From contig VZRR01007600.1 of NCBI GenBank assembly GCA_013398015.1, positions 62,001-126,000 on the forward strand: a stretch of DNA of 64,000 bases. Reading direction: 5' to 3'. Below the pieces are notes generated by a model, which ran no database searches, was not told the DNA's origin, and saw only the letters and a program-made list of their open reading frames with translations. Shown here one piece after another: positions 47,100-60,345 of the stretch (the stretch's first letter is position 1; each line of letters starts with the position of its first letter). The stretch is from Oreocharis arfaki. Lineage: Eukaryota; Chordata; Aves; Passeriformes; Paramythiidae. Both the position numbers and the translations under genes were made by a program.

Positions 47100-50000
47100 A
47101 TAGCTGTTTGAAAGTCATGTTCGAATAAAAATCCACCTCAAAGAATCCCACCACCATCTGTTGCCATTTATGGCAGGGGTGTATTTTAAATCATACAATC
47201 CCCTGAGGCAATGCTGCTCCTCACACTGTCCTCTCTTGTACTATTCAGAGAATTCTGCCCTGAGTAGCACCAACACACAGCTACAGTACAGCTACAGCCC
47301 AGGGAATTAGAAGATAAAGACAAGTATCTTCCATTTTATTTGAAGTCAGCAAGCTTTTCTCAACACTTCGTAAATTCTGCTACTATCCTGATGTTACAAC
47401 TTTCTGTCAGAAAACCTCTGGGCCGAGGCATGCATGGAGAGATAGATAATGGAACATTAACTTCTTGCAAAGTAAAGAGCAGGCTACACATCAGGACGGG
47501 GCTGCTGCAAGCAGCTGCCAGCAGATCAGAAGGGCAATATATACAACCAGGATAAAGTGAAAAACCACCCCAGTGAGGGCAGCTACAGAAGGAAATGGAT
47601 GCGGAATTCAGAACACTCCTCCACTCCCACGGCAGGAAGGGAGTGGAAGTCTCTTTGACAGCCTCCCTGCATGAAAGGCTTCTCATGCCCCATCTTGTTT
47701 TTACCAGCAGACCTCTGAAGGACAGCTCACAGCCACACACAGAGCAGCTGGCTCAGGGCCCACCTGCTCCGAGCACACGTGGGGAAGCCCAAGTGTGGGT
47801 GTCTCAACCTGTGATGTGGCTGCACTGACACAGGGGGTGCAGGCTCCTGCAGATTCATCTGGTTGAAAAAACACAGTGGCCTCCTACACAAAGCTTCTGG
47901 AAGGCACAGACCTGATGAATGTAAATTAGATAGTTGTACTAAACTAGAGTGGGTTAGGAAGAAAGTGCGGATGATCACCTGACCTATCCCATAGGGATTA
48001 AAACAAACATTGGCATTTGGGGAAGGAAACAGCTACAGAGAGTAAATACTGAGGGGTCCAAATACCTGCATGGAGAGCAGGTTAGTAGCTGTGGTATCTG
48101 ACAAAGGAAAGAAATGGCTCTAGGAGGTACCAGAGATCAAAGAAAAGTAAGCAGTAGAGCAGGGAGGAGATTAAAAGCTCGGGCTGCAGACACCCACCCA
48201 ACCCCGTCTGAGTCAGTGTAACAGCTTGGAAAAGACACGGGAGTGAGTACTCAAACCATGGTGGAAAAGGGAATCCTGCTGCACCCAGGAGATGTGCAAG
48301 CAGATGTCATCACAGGGAGCAAAAAAAACCAGCTAGGGTAGGGTTGGGGAAGAGGAATCAAAAATAGATGCACGCCACTAGTGGAAGGCAAACACATTCA
48401 CAGTTCCTACATCACGAGTACTTCCCTACACCACAAATGCCTCAGAACCAGGGTGTTCTTTGGACATGGCAATGGTTTGCCATGACACAAAAACCATCTT
48501 CTAGCAAAGTCCCACCACCACAGCCTCCATGCCCAGGGAGGAAACCCCTCGGAGAAACAGTTGGGAAGCCATTTATATTGTATCCCAGCATAGATGTTCA
48601 ATGGTCCAGGACATACAGATACTTCTCCTCAGTTCCATTTAAGGATTTGCTTTAGAAGGCCAGGAAACAGACTGCTACACTTCTGACTTCCAGCTCTCTA
48701 GAAGTCAACCCCATGCCCAGGAAGGCTCAGCCTTGGTTTACAGTTTACCCTACATCTGGTTTAGTACAACAAATGTGATTTGATCTCCCTGCAGCAGGTG
48801 CTGTCTTCCTGCCTTTCCTGGGCCACTCTCAGAGGGCACAGATGAAGCTAAGCTATAGCAGCCTGGCCTGCACAAACATCCCTTCAATTCTTCCTTTCCC
48901 TAAAGACCCTATTCAGACTACATAGCAAGCAAAAAAGGAAACAGAGATAAAGAGCCAACTGCAACTAGTCAGCAGATTTGTGAGTTAAGTAGTATACATA
49001 CAATAAAGCAAGAGAAAGCAACGGAGGCGGAACAGTTTGGTGATCTAGAGGCACCAAAAAGAGGAGCAATGTTGGTTGCTGCTAACTAGTAATTGAGATC
49101 AGCCAGTCTCTACTCACTGTGAAAGCCAAGGAAAAAGGAAGCAGCACTTTTCAACAGTTAAAAAAGCTAAAAGTATTTAAATGCATGTTAAAAAGGAAAG
49201 GGAAAGACAGTTCTTTTCCTACAGAGGTGCACTCTAATGCACCAAATGTCCTCATGTATCTGGAGGCAGCCATCGCTGCACCCACTGCACGTCTGGGAGG
49301 AAGGTGCTGGGTGTCGCTGACAAACTTCAAATTAAAGCCTAAGTCAAAAGGCAAGGTTGTTCCTATTACTACATGTAAAGCAAGCTTCTAAGGAAGCACT
49401 GTTGTCAAGTCTTGGGGTTTTTTTCTGTAAAAGTACCTGTCACAACAGCTAAGCCATTTTAGGAAGTGTTTATAAAAGAGTAAGCTAAATGTAGTGCTAA
49501 ATTTGAGTCTTACAGACCTCGAGTCTTTTTCCAAATTACCTTTCATTTCAATATCACATTTAACAGGTCAGGAGATAGAAAGGCTTTCCCAAACTTCAAG
49601 AGTTTGAAGTCTGATTTTCACAGGTGTCAAGTGCTTGCAGTTGTCATCAAGTATTCTGAAGGTGTAGGAGAAAGAGCTGTCAGTTGTATTAAAGAAAAAA
49701 ATCCTTTAATTCTTTCCACAGCAATCAAACCAGTAACAACAAAACTTATTTGCACAGTAAAGTCCAAAAGAACTATGAATTTTAAAATTAATGCTAAGTC
49801 TTTTCTTTACATTTAATACCATGGTATGTCTGCAATAACACAGAAAACAAAACAACCCTCATCACTTGCTGCAAGCTTGATATCACTGCATATTTGGTCT
49901 TTCTCAAAAGGCATTTAAGCTAACTTTGGCAGACAGGTCCAGTGCACTTACAAATCACTTCTGAATAGAGCAGATTACCTGCCTAAGTATTTTCTAAGTA

Positions 50001-53000
50001 CTAAGCAATAAATGGTTAGACTTCAACAAAAATTAGATTCCATTCGCAGCAGCAAAAGTGAAATATGAATATATGGGAAAAGATTACACGGAAGTTTTAC
50101 CTTAATTTTTTTTGCTTTAAAATAAAAGAGATAAATTTTTCTGCCATTTTTGACATGTCATCTATTGCCAATTTAACAAAGCTGAAGGAAGAGTCCTCTA
50201 ACCAAGAGAAAAGATGGAGAGCACTTACAATAGTTATTTATGAGATGACAAAATGCATCAAAGAACCTATTAGTTATGCACTATAATATCAATTCAGACT
50301 AACAATGAAAGGTAGTTCTGGAAAAAAAGACAGTCATCATTAGATCTCTCCAAAAGACAGATAACATCTTCAGACTTGAAGCCTGTGCATCCAGTTTTAG
50401 ATTTCCCAACAGCAACTAACTTAGAATTGTAGCTACCATGTATTTTCTTAATGCTCAAGACTTAAGAGCAGTAGGTGGGACTGTATGCTGTAGCGTGTCA
50501 CTTTAAATCACCATTAAAGAAAGGCATATATTTTAAAAAACCCAACATTGTCTAGCCAATCATCTACTGTGGGAAGCTGAGAGAATAATGAGAAGAGAGG
50601 CAAGCACGAGCACCACTGACAAGTGAACGGTATGATGCAGAAAACCCCCACGCAAACCCCTTGTGTTCTGTCACGGTTAGTAGCAAGCTGCTGCCCATAA
50701 ACTCTGCTGGATCTCAACCGGCTCCTCCTCAAACACCAAGGCACCCCTGCAGCACATGTCACTGCAAAGAGCGACAGTGCAGGACCCAGTTCGTGCATTG
50801 CAAAACTCTCCACACCCCAACCAGCCTTCTCACAACCCAGGCATCTTGACTGGCAAGGTTACAGCTCCGAACAGAGACAGATTCTCTTCCGCTGGCACAC
50901 ATACTCACACAGCCCCACTCCCTCTTTTTTCCTACATGAGTCATGGTACTGGAGTTCCCTGATCTCACACACTACAGCCCCACCAAAGGCTCTATCAGCT
51001 TAAGCAAGGGATAGATGGAACCAATGTTACACTGGGCAACACAGCCACCAACTCATGCCACACAATTGTCCTAATAGCTCTTATTTGCTCTATGGAGTAA
51101 ACATCACAGCATTATCACCCAGACTTGGTCAAACATGAGTGTTAGGTTTCCCTAGGTGTGACACAACCCAGCAACTTGCTGCTCTCAAGGACAAATGGAG
51201 TACTTCCCTTCCCTACAGCTGTGGGGTCTCACCTCCTTCCCTGGCTCCCAACATTTCATCAAACCCTTGACGAGAGAAACTCGGCTCACTCCTGCATCAG
51301 GCAACTAACTCTAGAAGAAAAACTAAGCTAGCAAAATAAGGTGCAGGCAGTACAGGAGGCAATACACAGAGTACCTCAAGATTTTTCTCCAGCAGCTTCA
51401 AGCTGCTCCACTCAGTCAATAACTTCCTGACCCACTCACACCATGTATGCCAAATGCTTTATTAACAAGTTTCCTAAGGTTTGGGTTGGTTACTTCTCAA
51501 ATGTAAGAAATTAAAGGCCTTTCTACACAAACCTTGAGATAACACGAGTCTTTGCTGGAATCCTTTACCTTGCCTTACTCTTAAAAGAGTCTTCCCTCCC
51601 CCACTGGAGAAGCATTTAAAATGCTCCCTGAGCAAATAGTACTGGCAAACACTCAGTACAAGTTCAAATCTAAGCCTCTGGACCCATCAGATCTAGAAGA
51701 AACCCAAACTTCAGGAGTATTAACATGGGTTTTGAAAGAAGATTTGCTCACCACCAGTGAAGCTATTTGAAAAAGTGCATCAAATTAATTACATATGCAA
51801 ATTTTTTTCCTTCCTATTTTTATTTTATTCATTTTGGAAAAATTGAAGGCCTTAAAGAGCAGATCTAGTAGGAAAGTCTGACACCAAGACTGCAGATGCT
51901 TGCCTCATCAACAGGAAACAGCCCAAGAGCCCAAATAATAATGGAAGAGTACACTGACTGCAACAGTCCCTGTGTATGGACAATCCTTTTCCAGAACTGC
52001 AAGCAAAAAACTGTAGAAAAAATTGTAATATTGATGCCAGAGCCATTAGGCGCATCTAAGCAGACAACTGACAGCCAGCCTTAGAAATTTACCATGTGCC
52101 TTTAAACTTGGCAAGCCCCCCATCCCCAGCTGAATTTTTGTCACTGGGAGGTAATGGACAACCTCACAGGTTACCTCTGTGCCAGAGCAGAGTCAAGCCT
52201 GCGTGGTTTTTCCCTCTCTAGACTGTAATAGCTCTTCAGTCAGATGATGCATTTCCTCTGCACCCCGAATGAACAGCCGGCTCTAAAGCAAGGCACAGCT
52301 GTGAGGTTTATTAGATAAAGCACTATTCAAATTTTGACTTAGGGCCTGTAGTGAAGAGAATTAGTACGGGAAAATGCTACTTGAAGTGACGCAAATCACC
52401 ATGTGCCCTTTAGGATATTACAGGGTCACTGAGATAAGTTTCATACGTGCCAAAATTTTCACACACTCACTTAGAAGGATATACATTTAGTTAATGTAAA
52501 TGTGAATCTCTTATGTCCAGTAGCTGACTATCAACAACAAAACACAACAGCTACTGGAAACAAATAATGGGAAAAGTTTATCCAGAAACTATTTTAAAAT
52601 TACAGAACTGCAAATGTCACACTGTCCTTCTTTAGGCATCACTTCCACATTCAGAAGAAGTGTTTCCTTTATTAATACTTCTAATCAGACTTAACGTTTA
52701 AAAAGTTTCCTACTGTGCTTCATGATTTCCTTATAAATCACTTGCTTATAATCCACCCTGCAGAATGAACCATCTTTCTTCAAAGCATTAAAGTCATGTT
52801 CTGCAGTTACTGAGATGGGGCAAGGAAGCAAGACATCCTCAGGAGGAAAGGAAGCATCTCTATAAGGCAGACATGCAAAAGATACTGAAACTCAGCTCTC
52901 AGATGACAAACCTGAATATTCTGTTATTTTACTCAAAACTGTTTCCCTGCTTGAAGGTATTTTTACTAAAACTACAAATAGTGCAGCTTTCCTCAAAAGT

Positions 53001-55779
53001 CTATCAGTTTACTGACATTCCAGAGTACAATTAAGAGTAAGGTAAGAATTTAACATACTTCCTATCAACTTGCTGCTAAGGACAGGGCCATTTCCATGCT
53101 CCAGCTAAGGCATGTAATCAGCTGCTTACAAAAACAAAGAACTCCAAAGGGATCCCGTTTTCCAAAGATGGAAGTGATAAAAGCAGCAAAGAGGTTAAGA
53201 AAACATAGCATCCTCTGTTCTGACATATAGTGCCTATCATATATGACTAAATCCTATGTCCTACACAAACTGCAAAATGAAAACTCTCCCCACCCCTTCA
53301 AAACACAAAAGATTGCATCAAATGGAAGAATGTTTTGCTTAGAAACCACGAAGCTGTCAACCCTGTCCCTCTTACATCAACTGTTGGTTAAGGAAAAAAA
53401 AACAAACCCAAAACACCACAAACAAACTTATTCAGGTCAGAGAATTGCAAAGACCAAAACATGCAGTTCCCCTTGCTTTATTCTAAAAAAACACAGATGT
53501 GATTAGTATGAAGACATATTTGATCTGTTTTTCCTATTAAAAGATTTTCTAGTGTTTGCCTCATCTGGAAGGAACCAGACTATTGAAGAGCCCTTCAGTC
53601 TCTGCCATACAACGCAGAATGAATCTAGAAGCAGGTTCTTCACAAAAGGTATCTGGGGTTGTTTAGAGTACCAATGACAGATTTAAGCTGTTCCAGAAAA
53701 TTAGTTCTGCAGAAATAAGCCACATCACTTCTAAAAATCATTCCTAAATCCCACTCATCATTGGAAATCATCTCCAATAAGTATCTGCAAAACGTGAGAG
53801 TCAGGATGGACCACACAAGGATTTTCAAGTAATCAAGGGAAAACAAAGTATGAAATGCAAAGCTAGATGTCTGCTTTAAAAGAAAGCCAAATCCTTTGAG
53901 GTTTATAAATGCATTAAAGATGCATCTGTCCATTTTCATCTGTGTCTCATGATAAGAATGGCTAGGGGAAAGCACACATCCATAATCCTGCCAGAATCCA
54001 GAACAGGCCCGCTGTTGAGCGCAACTGCCTCAGGAGCTTCCCAGCTAAAAAAGTCCTCTGAAAGAAGTCCTGCAGCACTTTATTCCAGAAGAGGAAGCAC
54101 TGAGCGGCAGAACTTGGGGATGGGAAGGATGCTCAAGTATCCACAACTCCAAAGGGTAAGAGGATAATGGAATAACCTCTGTACTGCAGTAAATACACAA
54201 AGTCTCCTTTACTGGGAGCATTCACAGCTCTCCACTGTTTTGAGACAAAAGCAGGTTGCCTTCTCTAACTTGGCAGCCCCTGGACTGTCTAGGGCACAAA
54301 CTAAACTATGCCAAACACTGTGTAAGAGAGTAAACACATTTAAGATGCTGACTATTCTCTAGATAAACACACAGAACTGACAACGCAGACGCAGTCAGCA
54401 GCAGTGGACACAACCCATTTCTCCTCCCTACACTGAGCACTCACAGAGTGCCACCAATGCCAGAGAGAGAACCAGGACAGAAATGTGGAACAAAGCTCCT
54501 GCTATACTCCCTGCCATAAAGAATCCAGGCTGCTACAGGCCATACAAACACATTGTTATTTATCCAACTTTTCAAAACTTCCCAGTCCTCCTTTGTTCTA
54601 AAAAAGCAAGGCTGTTCTAAAAACATGTTCTGACTCAAATGACCCAAGGTCAGGGACAGCATCAGCTCCACTCAATACTGAAAATTCTTCCAGTAGCCTC
54701 TGAAAAGGCAGCAAGAAACCCCCAAGTGGTTTGCATGCAAAGGAACTAATAAAGCCCCATTTGCCTTGATCTTGCATACAACCTACTTGTGAACTAAACT
54801 ACGTGACCCTTCCACACGGATGCCTCCAAAGAAGCAAGTTGTGATTCAAGTTGTTCTCCCCTTGTATGAATTGTACAACTTGTCTTTTGAGCTGTTGCCC
54901 TGATGTCTCAAACGGCATTTGCTGACCTTCTGGCTGGAGCACCAGCAGGGTTTATTCCTCTGCAAATCCTTCTCAGAGGTTAGCTAAAGATCTGTAGAAC
55001 CTTCAATACCTGCTTGTTTCCAGACCTCTGAGAGTTCTAGTCAACACATTATCTAAGCTTAAAAGCGGGAATGGAAGTGTCACTCCTGCAGGAAACAGAG
55101 ATAAAAATTAGCTAAAAAGTAGCCAGGACAGTTTTGAGATCCTACCACAAACAGCAAGTCAGGAAAGGTTTTGTGTTAAGCTGTATCTCCTCCATAGCAA
55201 CAACTGATTTTGAAACAGCTACATACGACTATGAGAGAGACAGCACAAACCCACTCGCAATTCTGCCACTCATGTTTCCACTTGTGCCATGCACAAAGAG
55301 CTTTCAGCCTCCTCAGGCACCAGCCAGGGGCTCTGCATGAACACCACAGATCTTTTATGCCAACATGACTCTCTCACAGCAATGGGAGAGACAGAAAAGG
55401 GAGTTCAAGAGGTTCAGAAACACCACTCTCGTAGCAGCTTCTTGCAAGAGGCTACTGTTATATCAATAACATGGATGCAAAAGCAAAGATTCTTCGTGCA
55501 CTTACATCAATTGTGCAACTATTCAAATAAAAACAGAAGACAGCTTGTTTTGCTCACAAAATTAATTTTTCCTCCAGAGATGAATGTAAGATGACAGATC
55601 ACCTTGAAAATAACTCATAAGATTAACTAAGAACATTTTCAAACTAAGAGGAAAAAAGAGACACTATCAAGGTTCAAAGGAAAAGAACAAACTGGACTGA
55701 AGAACAAGACCTTTAAGTGCATAGCCTTGGCGGGGCAGGAGGAGAATTTGAAATGGGACACAGAGCTATAATTGCATGG

Positions 55780-55817
55780 GCATTTGCTAAGTAGGTCTGC
55801 ATTTGCTAAGCAGGTCT
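55780..55817. repeat. Tandem duplication, 2 x 19 bp
   Basis: gcatttgctaagtaggtct (55780-55798) directly followed by gcatttgctaagcaggtct (55799-55817), one mismatch. A recent short duplication. Confidence 0.85.
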
Positions 55818-58086
55818 GTGTATTCTGTTGTGCAAAAGAAAAGAAAACACTCAAGAGATAAGCACTTCAGCCTGCATAGGGCTTGGATAGCTTCCCAGAA
55901 TTCAGGTCATAAGCAAAGACTCTCATAAGCAATGAAGAGTGCCAGAGCAAACACTTCCACACAACTGGTCTGCATTTGCCTGTCTAGCCAAAAATTAAAT
56001 GATGCACTTCTTTCTTTTTACTGGAAAACACGCAATACAAAAGTGCAATTAGTGGACACCAGCTTTACAAATTTCAGTCCCTCACCCACTTTCACTGTCT
56101 GTCAACACCCAAATTTTAAATAGTGGTACATTCACTATATATTTCATCTATCTGTTGTGTTAACTCAAGAGAAAAAAATTATGCTTTCTACATTTACTTC
56201 CAAACAAGTTCTCTGAAGAACAGCCAAAGCATCCTGAAGGCTGTTGGAGAAAGTCAGTTCGATTTCCAGCACAGTCACACTCTGACAAAAGGACTTTCAT
56301 TTTTAAACTACATCTAAACTCTTAAGTATATCCACCTAATACTGCAAAGGAAGGCAATGGACTAGTATTAGGCTGTGGTTGCTGGACTTCTGCATGGACA
56401 TTTAACCACCTGTCTACTATGAGCAACTATCCTCAAGCCTCCAAGCAGCAAACAGGAGGGATTTACAGTTAATAATTACCCAACATACCAATGCTTATGA
56501 AAAGGCATGCTTAAGAGATGTCTGGTAAGTGGTGGTGATAAAAATAATCTGAAAAGCATTTGCATCCAGCCAGGTATTGTTTTACAACCTCTTCAGGCAT
56601 CACAGCCACCTGGATGAGGTTTAAAGAACACACAGAAGTTAAGTTGATGGTATCAGAATAAAGCTAGTCCGGCCAGTCCTGACACACAACAAAACAGTCA
56701 ATGGAAGAAAAGATGACAAAAACACCCTGCACACCTTTCCTCATACACAAGCTGCTTTCATAAATATCACTGTTTGTATAGCACAGACTAGACTCATCAT
56801 TCCTTTCAGACCAGATCACCATCTTCAGAGCTTCCACCAACCCAACACCGGCACTGCTGCAACACAGACCACCACCTCCACCTGGCCACCAGCCCCGCTG
56901 CGGTCACCCACAGCACCCAGTGTGTGGGCAAACCTCTGCTCCAGTTGCCAGAAGGAGCTCCCTGAGACATCCTCCTTGCCGTTCAGCTCTCTGGACTCCT
57001 CTCTCTTCGGATAAGGGGCCCAGCACGCTGGCTCTCCAGCTTCCTGCACTGCTAACTGGAATGAATTGAACACTCAACCTACAGGGCTCACAGCCCAGCA
57101 TTCTCCCAACTCCAGCATCCCTCACCTGCACAGAAGCTGACCCAGAGCTCTCCCCTTCTTTCCAGGCAGCTTGGTCACCCAGATGCCTTAGCCTGTACCC
57201 AGGTCATGATAGAGGTCTCTGGAGAGCAGAAGAGAACACTGCACTGACATGAGGGAAGAGCCCGCTGGGAGCAGAGACTCAGTCACACTGGTGAGCTGGA
57301 GCACTCACAGGGGTTCTTATACCTGCTCACATCAGTCTTTTGCCCAGGGGAGATCTAATTCTTCACATAGTTGCTACACACAGAGAACCTTTGAGCCAGG
57401 GAAGAAGGAAGAGACAGAGGCCATGCACTGTCACCTGGTTTCCTCACCCTGACTATCACTCCATGTCTCCTGAGGGCTAGACACACAAATGCTCTTCAAG
57501 TCCAATGGCTTCCTTTTTCAGCTCTCAATAAAATAAAACAAAATGGACTTTGCAATTATTTCCTAAAAAATACTGCAAATTGACAGAACCAAAACTCATT
57601 ATGCACAAATATAAGTATTTATACAGATTTCTCAGTGTCCCAGTACACTGCATTCATCTAGGGGGCGAGTTCAGAGACTCTTACAAAATGAGATTGCCTC
57701 CAAAAAAACATCAAATGTTTTCAGGTCTTGGCAATGTCAGTCAGGTTTTGGTCCTCCTGCTCCCCAGTCTGCTGGTAGCCGTCCATACTTGTTCCTTGTT
57801 TGTTTTAACGAAGTACTTGAAGCAGATTCACACATTTGTAAGAGAAAGATCTAAGAGAACAAGGAAGGGAGGGAACATCTTGTGTCTAATACAATAAAAA
57901 CAACCAAGGTAAAAAAACAGATCTAATCTGCCACATAATGAGGTATCATTTTATGTATTTTTAAACTTCATATTTTTCTTAGATTAATAGCATACACAGC
58001 TCTGCTATTTACCATGATCCTGACAACACTAGTGCCTTACTCATCTGAATTCTGTCCTATTTGTTATCATCAGTCTCGTGGGGGAG

Positions 58087-58122
58087 AAGAAAAAAGAAAA
58101 AGAAAAAAAAAATTAAAAAATA
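58087..58122. repeat. A-rich low-complexity tract
   Basis: gaagaaaaaagaaaaagaaa and aaaaaaattaaaaaataa; no associated element recognised. Confidence 0.75.
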
Positions 58123-59097
58123 ATCATGATGTGGCCTTCCAGTTTGTCCAGAAGCTAATCAAGTGATTTTCTCCCTCTAAACAAGCAAATTAAATTATTA
58201 AACAGTCAGAAGTCAAGGTGCTCGAATGTCCCCATTCTGTGATTAAAGATAGGCAGAAGAAGTGCACAGGCCTGCCTTCTCTTCTTCCAGTGGTCCACCA
58301 ACAGAGCAAGACCTCCTGCCGAGAGCAGCTGCCTCCTTCTCTTGCTGTGGCTTCTTCACCTGCATATTTGTTTTCCATCCAGCAAAAGAGACTTTCTTCC
58401 TCTCAAGCAGTTATGTCCAAAAAGCTGCCCATATTTACACTTGTGAAAACAGCAGTAACTGTTCATGCCATAACCAATAAAGCCCAAAACAACAAAATAA
58501 AATCATGGCAAAAGGTCAATTACAGCAACCATTACCACAGGCAGACAGTTTCAGCTGTGAAACATCTTATGAAGTGGCATGAAAATAGATATTGATGATA
58601 CATTTGTCAAACAGATTAATAAATCCCTTCCAGCCTTCCCTCAAAACTGGCAAGCAAGGCAACAAGCAAAAGATTAAAACCTGATTTCCATTAACAGCCT
58701 CACACTTGCAGTAGAAAAACCTTATAACAGCTGGAGACTGAAGTTGGTCAAGACACAGGAAAGAGTGCACTTACCTTTTGGTATGGCATAACATTTAAAA
58801 TACATTTCAATATGTTTAAAATAGTGCCCTTAACTTTAGTCTCTAAATGGATGAGCTGGCCTGTTAAACCTGTTACAGGGAACAATTAAGGGAGGATTCT
58901 AAAGCCACAGAAAATACAAAGAGCTAGAAATGCCCAAATGCCTGTATTTTGAAAATCAAGAACCTGCAAGTAAATCCAAGGTTTATACTGCAATCCTATT
59001 CGTTGCACTACTTTCTGTCAGATACCAAAGCATAAACCATATTTTCCATTCAAAAAGTTCTACTCCTTTCTTTCAGAACCATTATTCATTAAAAGAA

Positions 59098-59158
59098 GAA
59101 AACCAAACAACAACAACAACAAAAAAGCCAAACCAAAACCACACAAAACCAAAAAGCC
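59098..59158. repeat. (CAA)n and A/C-rich tract
   Basis: aaccaaacaacaacaacaac followed by aaaaaagccaaaccaaaacc. It explains the odd Phe/Trp/Val-rich end of the 183-residue antisense frame at 59082-59633. Confidence 0.8.
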
Positions 59159-60177
59159 CTGACTTCTCCACCTTCTGCCTACCTGTATCATGTCTACCAG
59201 TTAAGAAATCTGTCCGAACACTCTGGCACGTCTTCACTGCACCATCAGCTGGAGCTTTCCCTCCCAAAGCCCAGCTCCACAAGCCAAACCCAGCCTCTTG
59301 AGGTCCCACCCTCTCAGTCAGTTTCCTCATCTGCACATTCCTGCAACTGCTCCAGCACCAGAGCTGTTCCTCTTGCAACCACGGAGAGATCTGATGCAAG
59401 GAAGACATCTGAAAAAAACCTACCTTTACTAGTTTAAACTGAAGCTTCAGTGGAACCACACCCTGTGCACAAGCGATGGCAGCCACACTGAAACAGCCTT
59501 CAACCTCCAGCACCCACCTTGTAGGTGTGTGGCTGAGAAGACAGGGCATGACCAAGAGAGGCAGGATGAAGAGCTCTGTGATGATCCCTTTGTGTCCTAC
59601 ATCGTGAGACATCATTTGTTCCCCTTGGGTCACAGGATAAATCTAGGAGACTGGAAACCTGGCTGTACTTGGCACCCTTCTACAAAACACCCAAACAAGA
59701 CAAGTGCTGTAAGTTCCACCAGGCCTGTGTTTTGACCTTTTACATCTTAAAACAATTTACATTCAACATTTAGTTTATCATGCTTTCACCAAAATGTTCT
59801 GCAAACATCTGCTTCACCAAAAGTGAAGTATGGTGAAGTTATGAACTATTTATGGATAACCTGTATAGGTTAGGAATCCAATTACTATTGCAGGTTAGAA
59901 GATCTCCTCGTCAGCATGCAGCCATGCATGGAACTGCGCAGAAACCACAAGAACAACAAAGAGGGAACAGAGCAAGTGCTGCCCAGGAAAGTTATGTTCT
60001 GGGGTTACACATCTGAAAGAGAACGGGATCCAATTCCAGCTCAGTTTCAGCATGGCATCCCCACCATATTTCAGACATTTTCGCTTGTCTGTCAGGAACA
60101 GCCAGAACAAAAGTTGGATTCTACGGAAGGGCAGTATTGAGGTTCATTTGGAAGCACATAGCAAGGGGACAGGGAAG

Positions 60178-60345
60178 AATCACAGAACGGGTAAGGTTGG
60201 AAGGGACTACTGGAGATTATCTAGTCAAACCTCCCCACCCAAGCAGGAGAGGACTCCCAGAGCACATTACTCAGGAGTGTGTCCGGAATGAGAAAGGATC
60301 TCTGCAAGTATGTAACAAACGCAGCTCCTTCCCACAGCCAGGGAA
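60178..60345 (-). mobile_element. CR1 LINE 3'-end fragment, avian type
   Basis: On + the sequence is antisense: aatcacagaacgggtaaggt, tggaagggactactggagat, tatctagtcaaacctcccc, acccaagcaggagaggactc, ccagagcacattactcaggag. This matches common bird CR1 (AATCACAGAATGG, GGTTGGAAGGGACCTCTGGAGATCATCTAGTCC, GAGCACATTGC). It includes the octamer-type 3' tail at 60178-60187. Much less diverged than the relics at 33755 and 44288. Confidence 0.9.

Noticed and set aside
59082..59633. 183-codon open frame on the - strand
   Set aside because: Its C-terminal Phe/Trp/Val-rich end is simply the translation of the (CAA)n/A-C-rich tract at 59098-59158; no recognisable domain.
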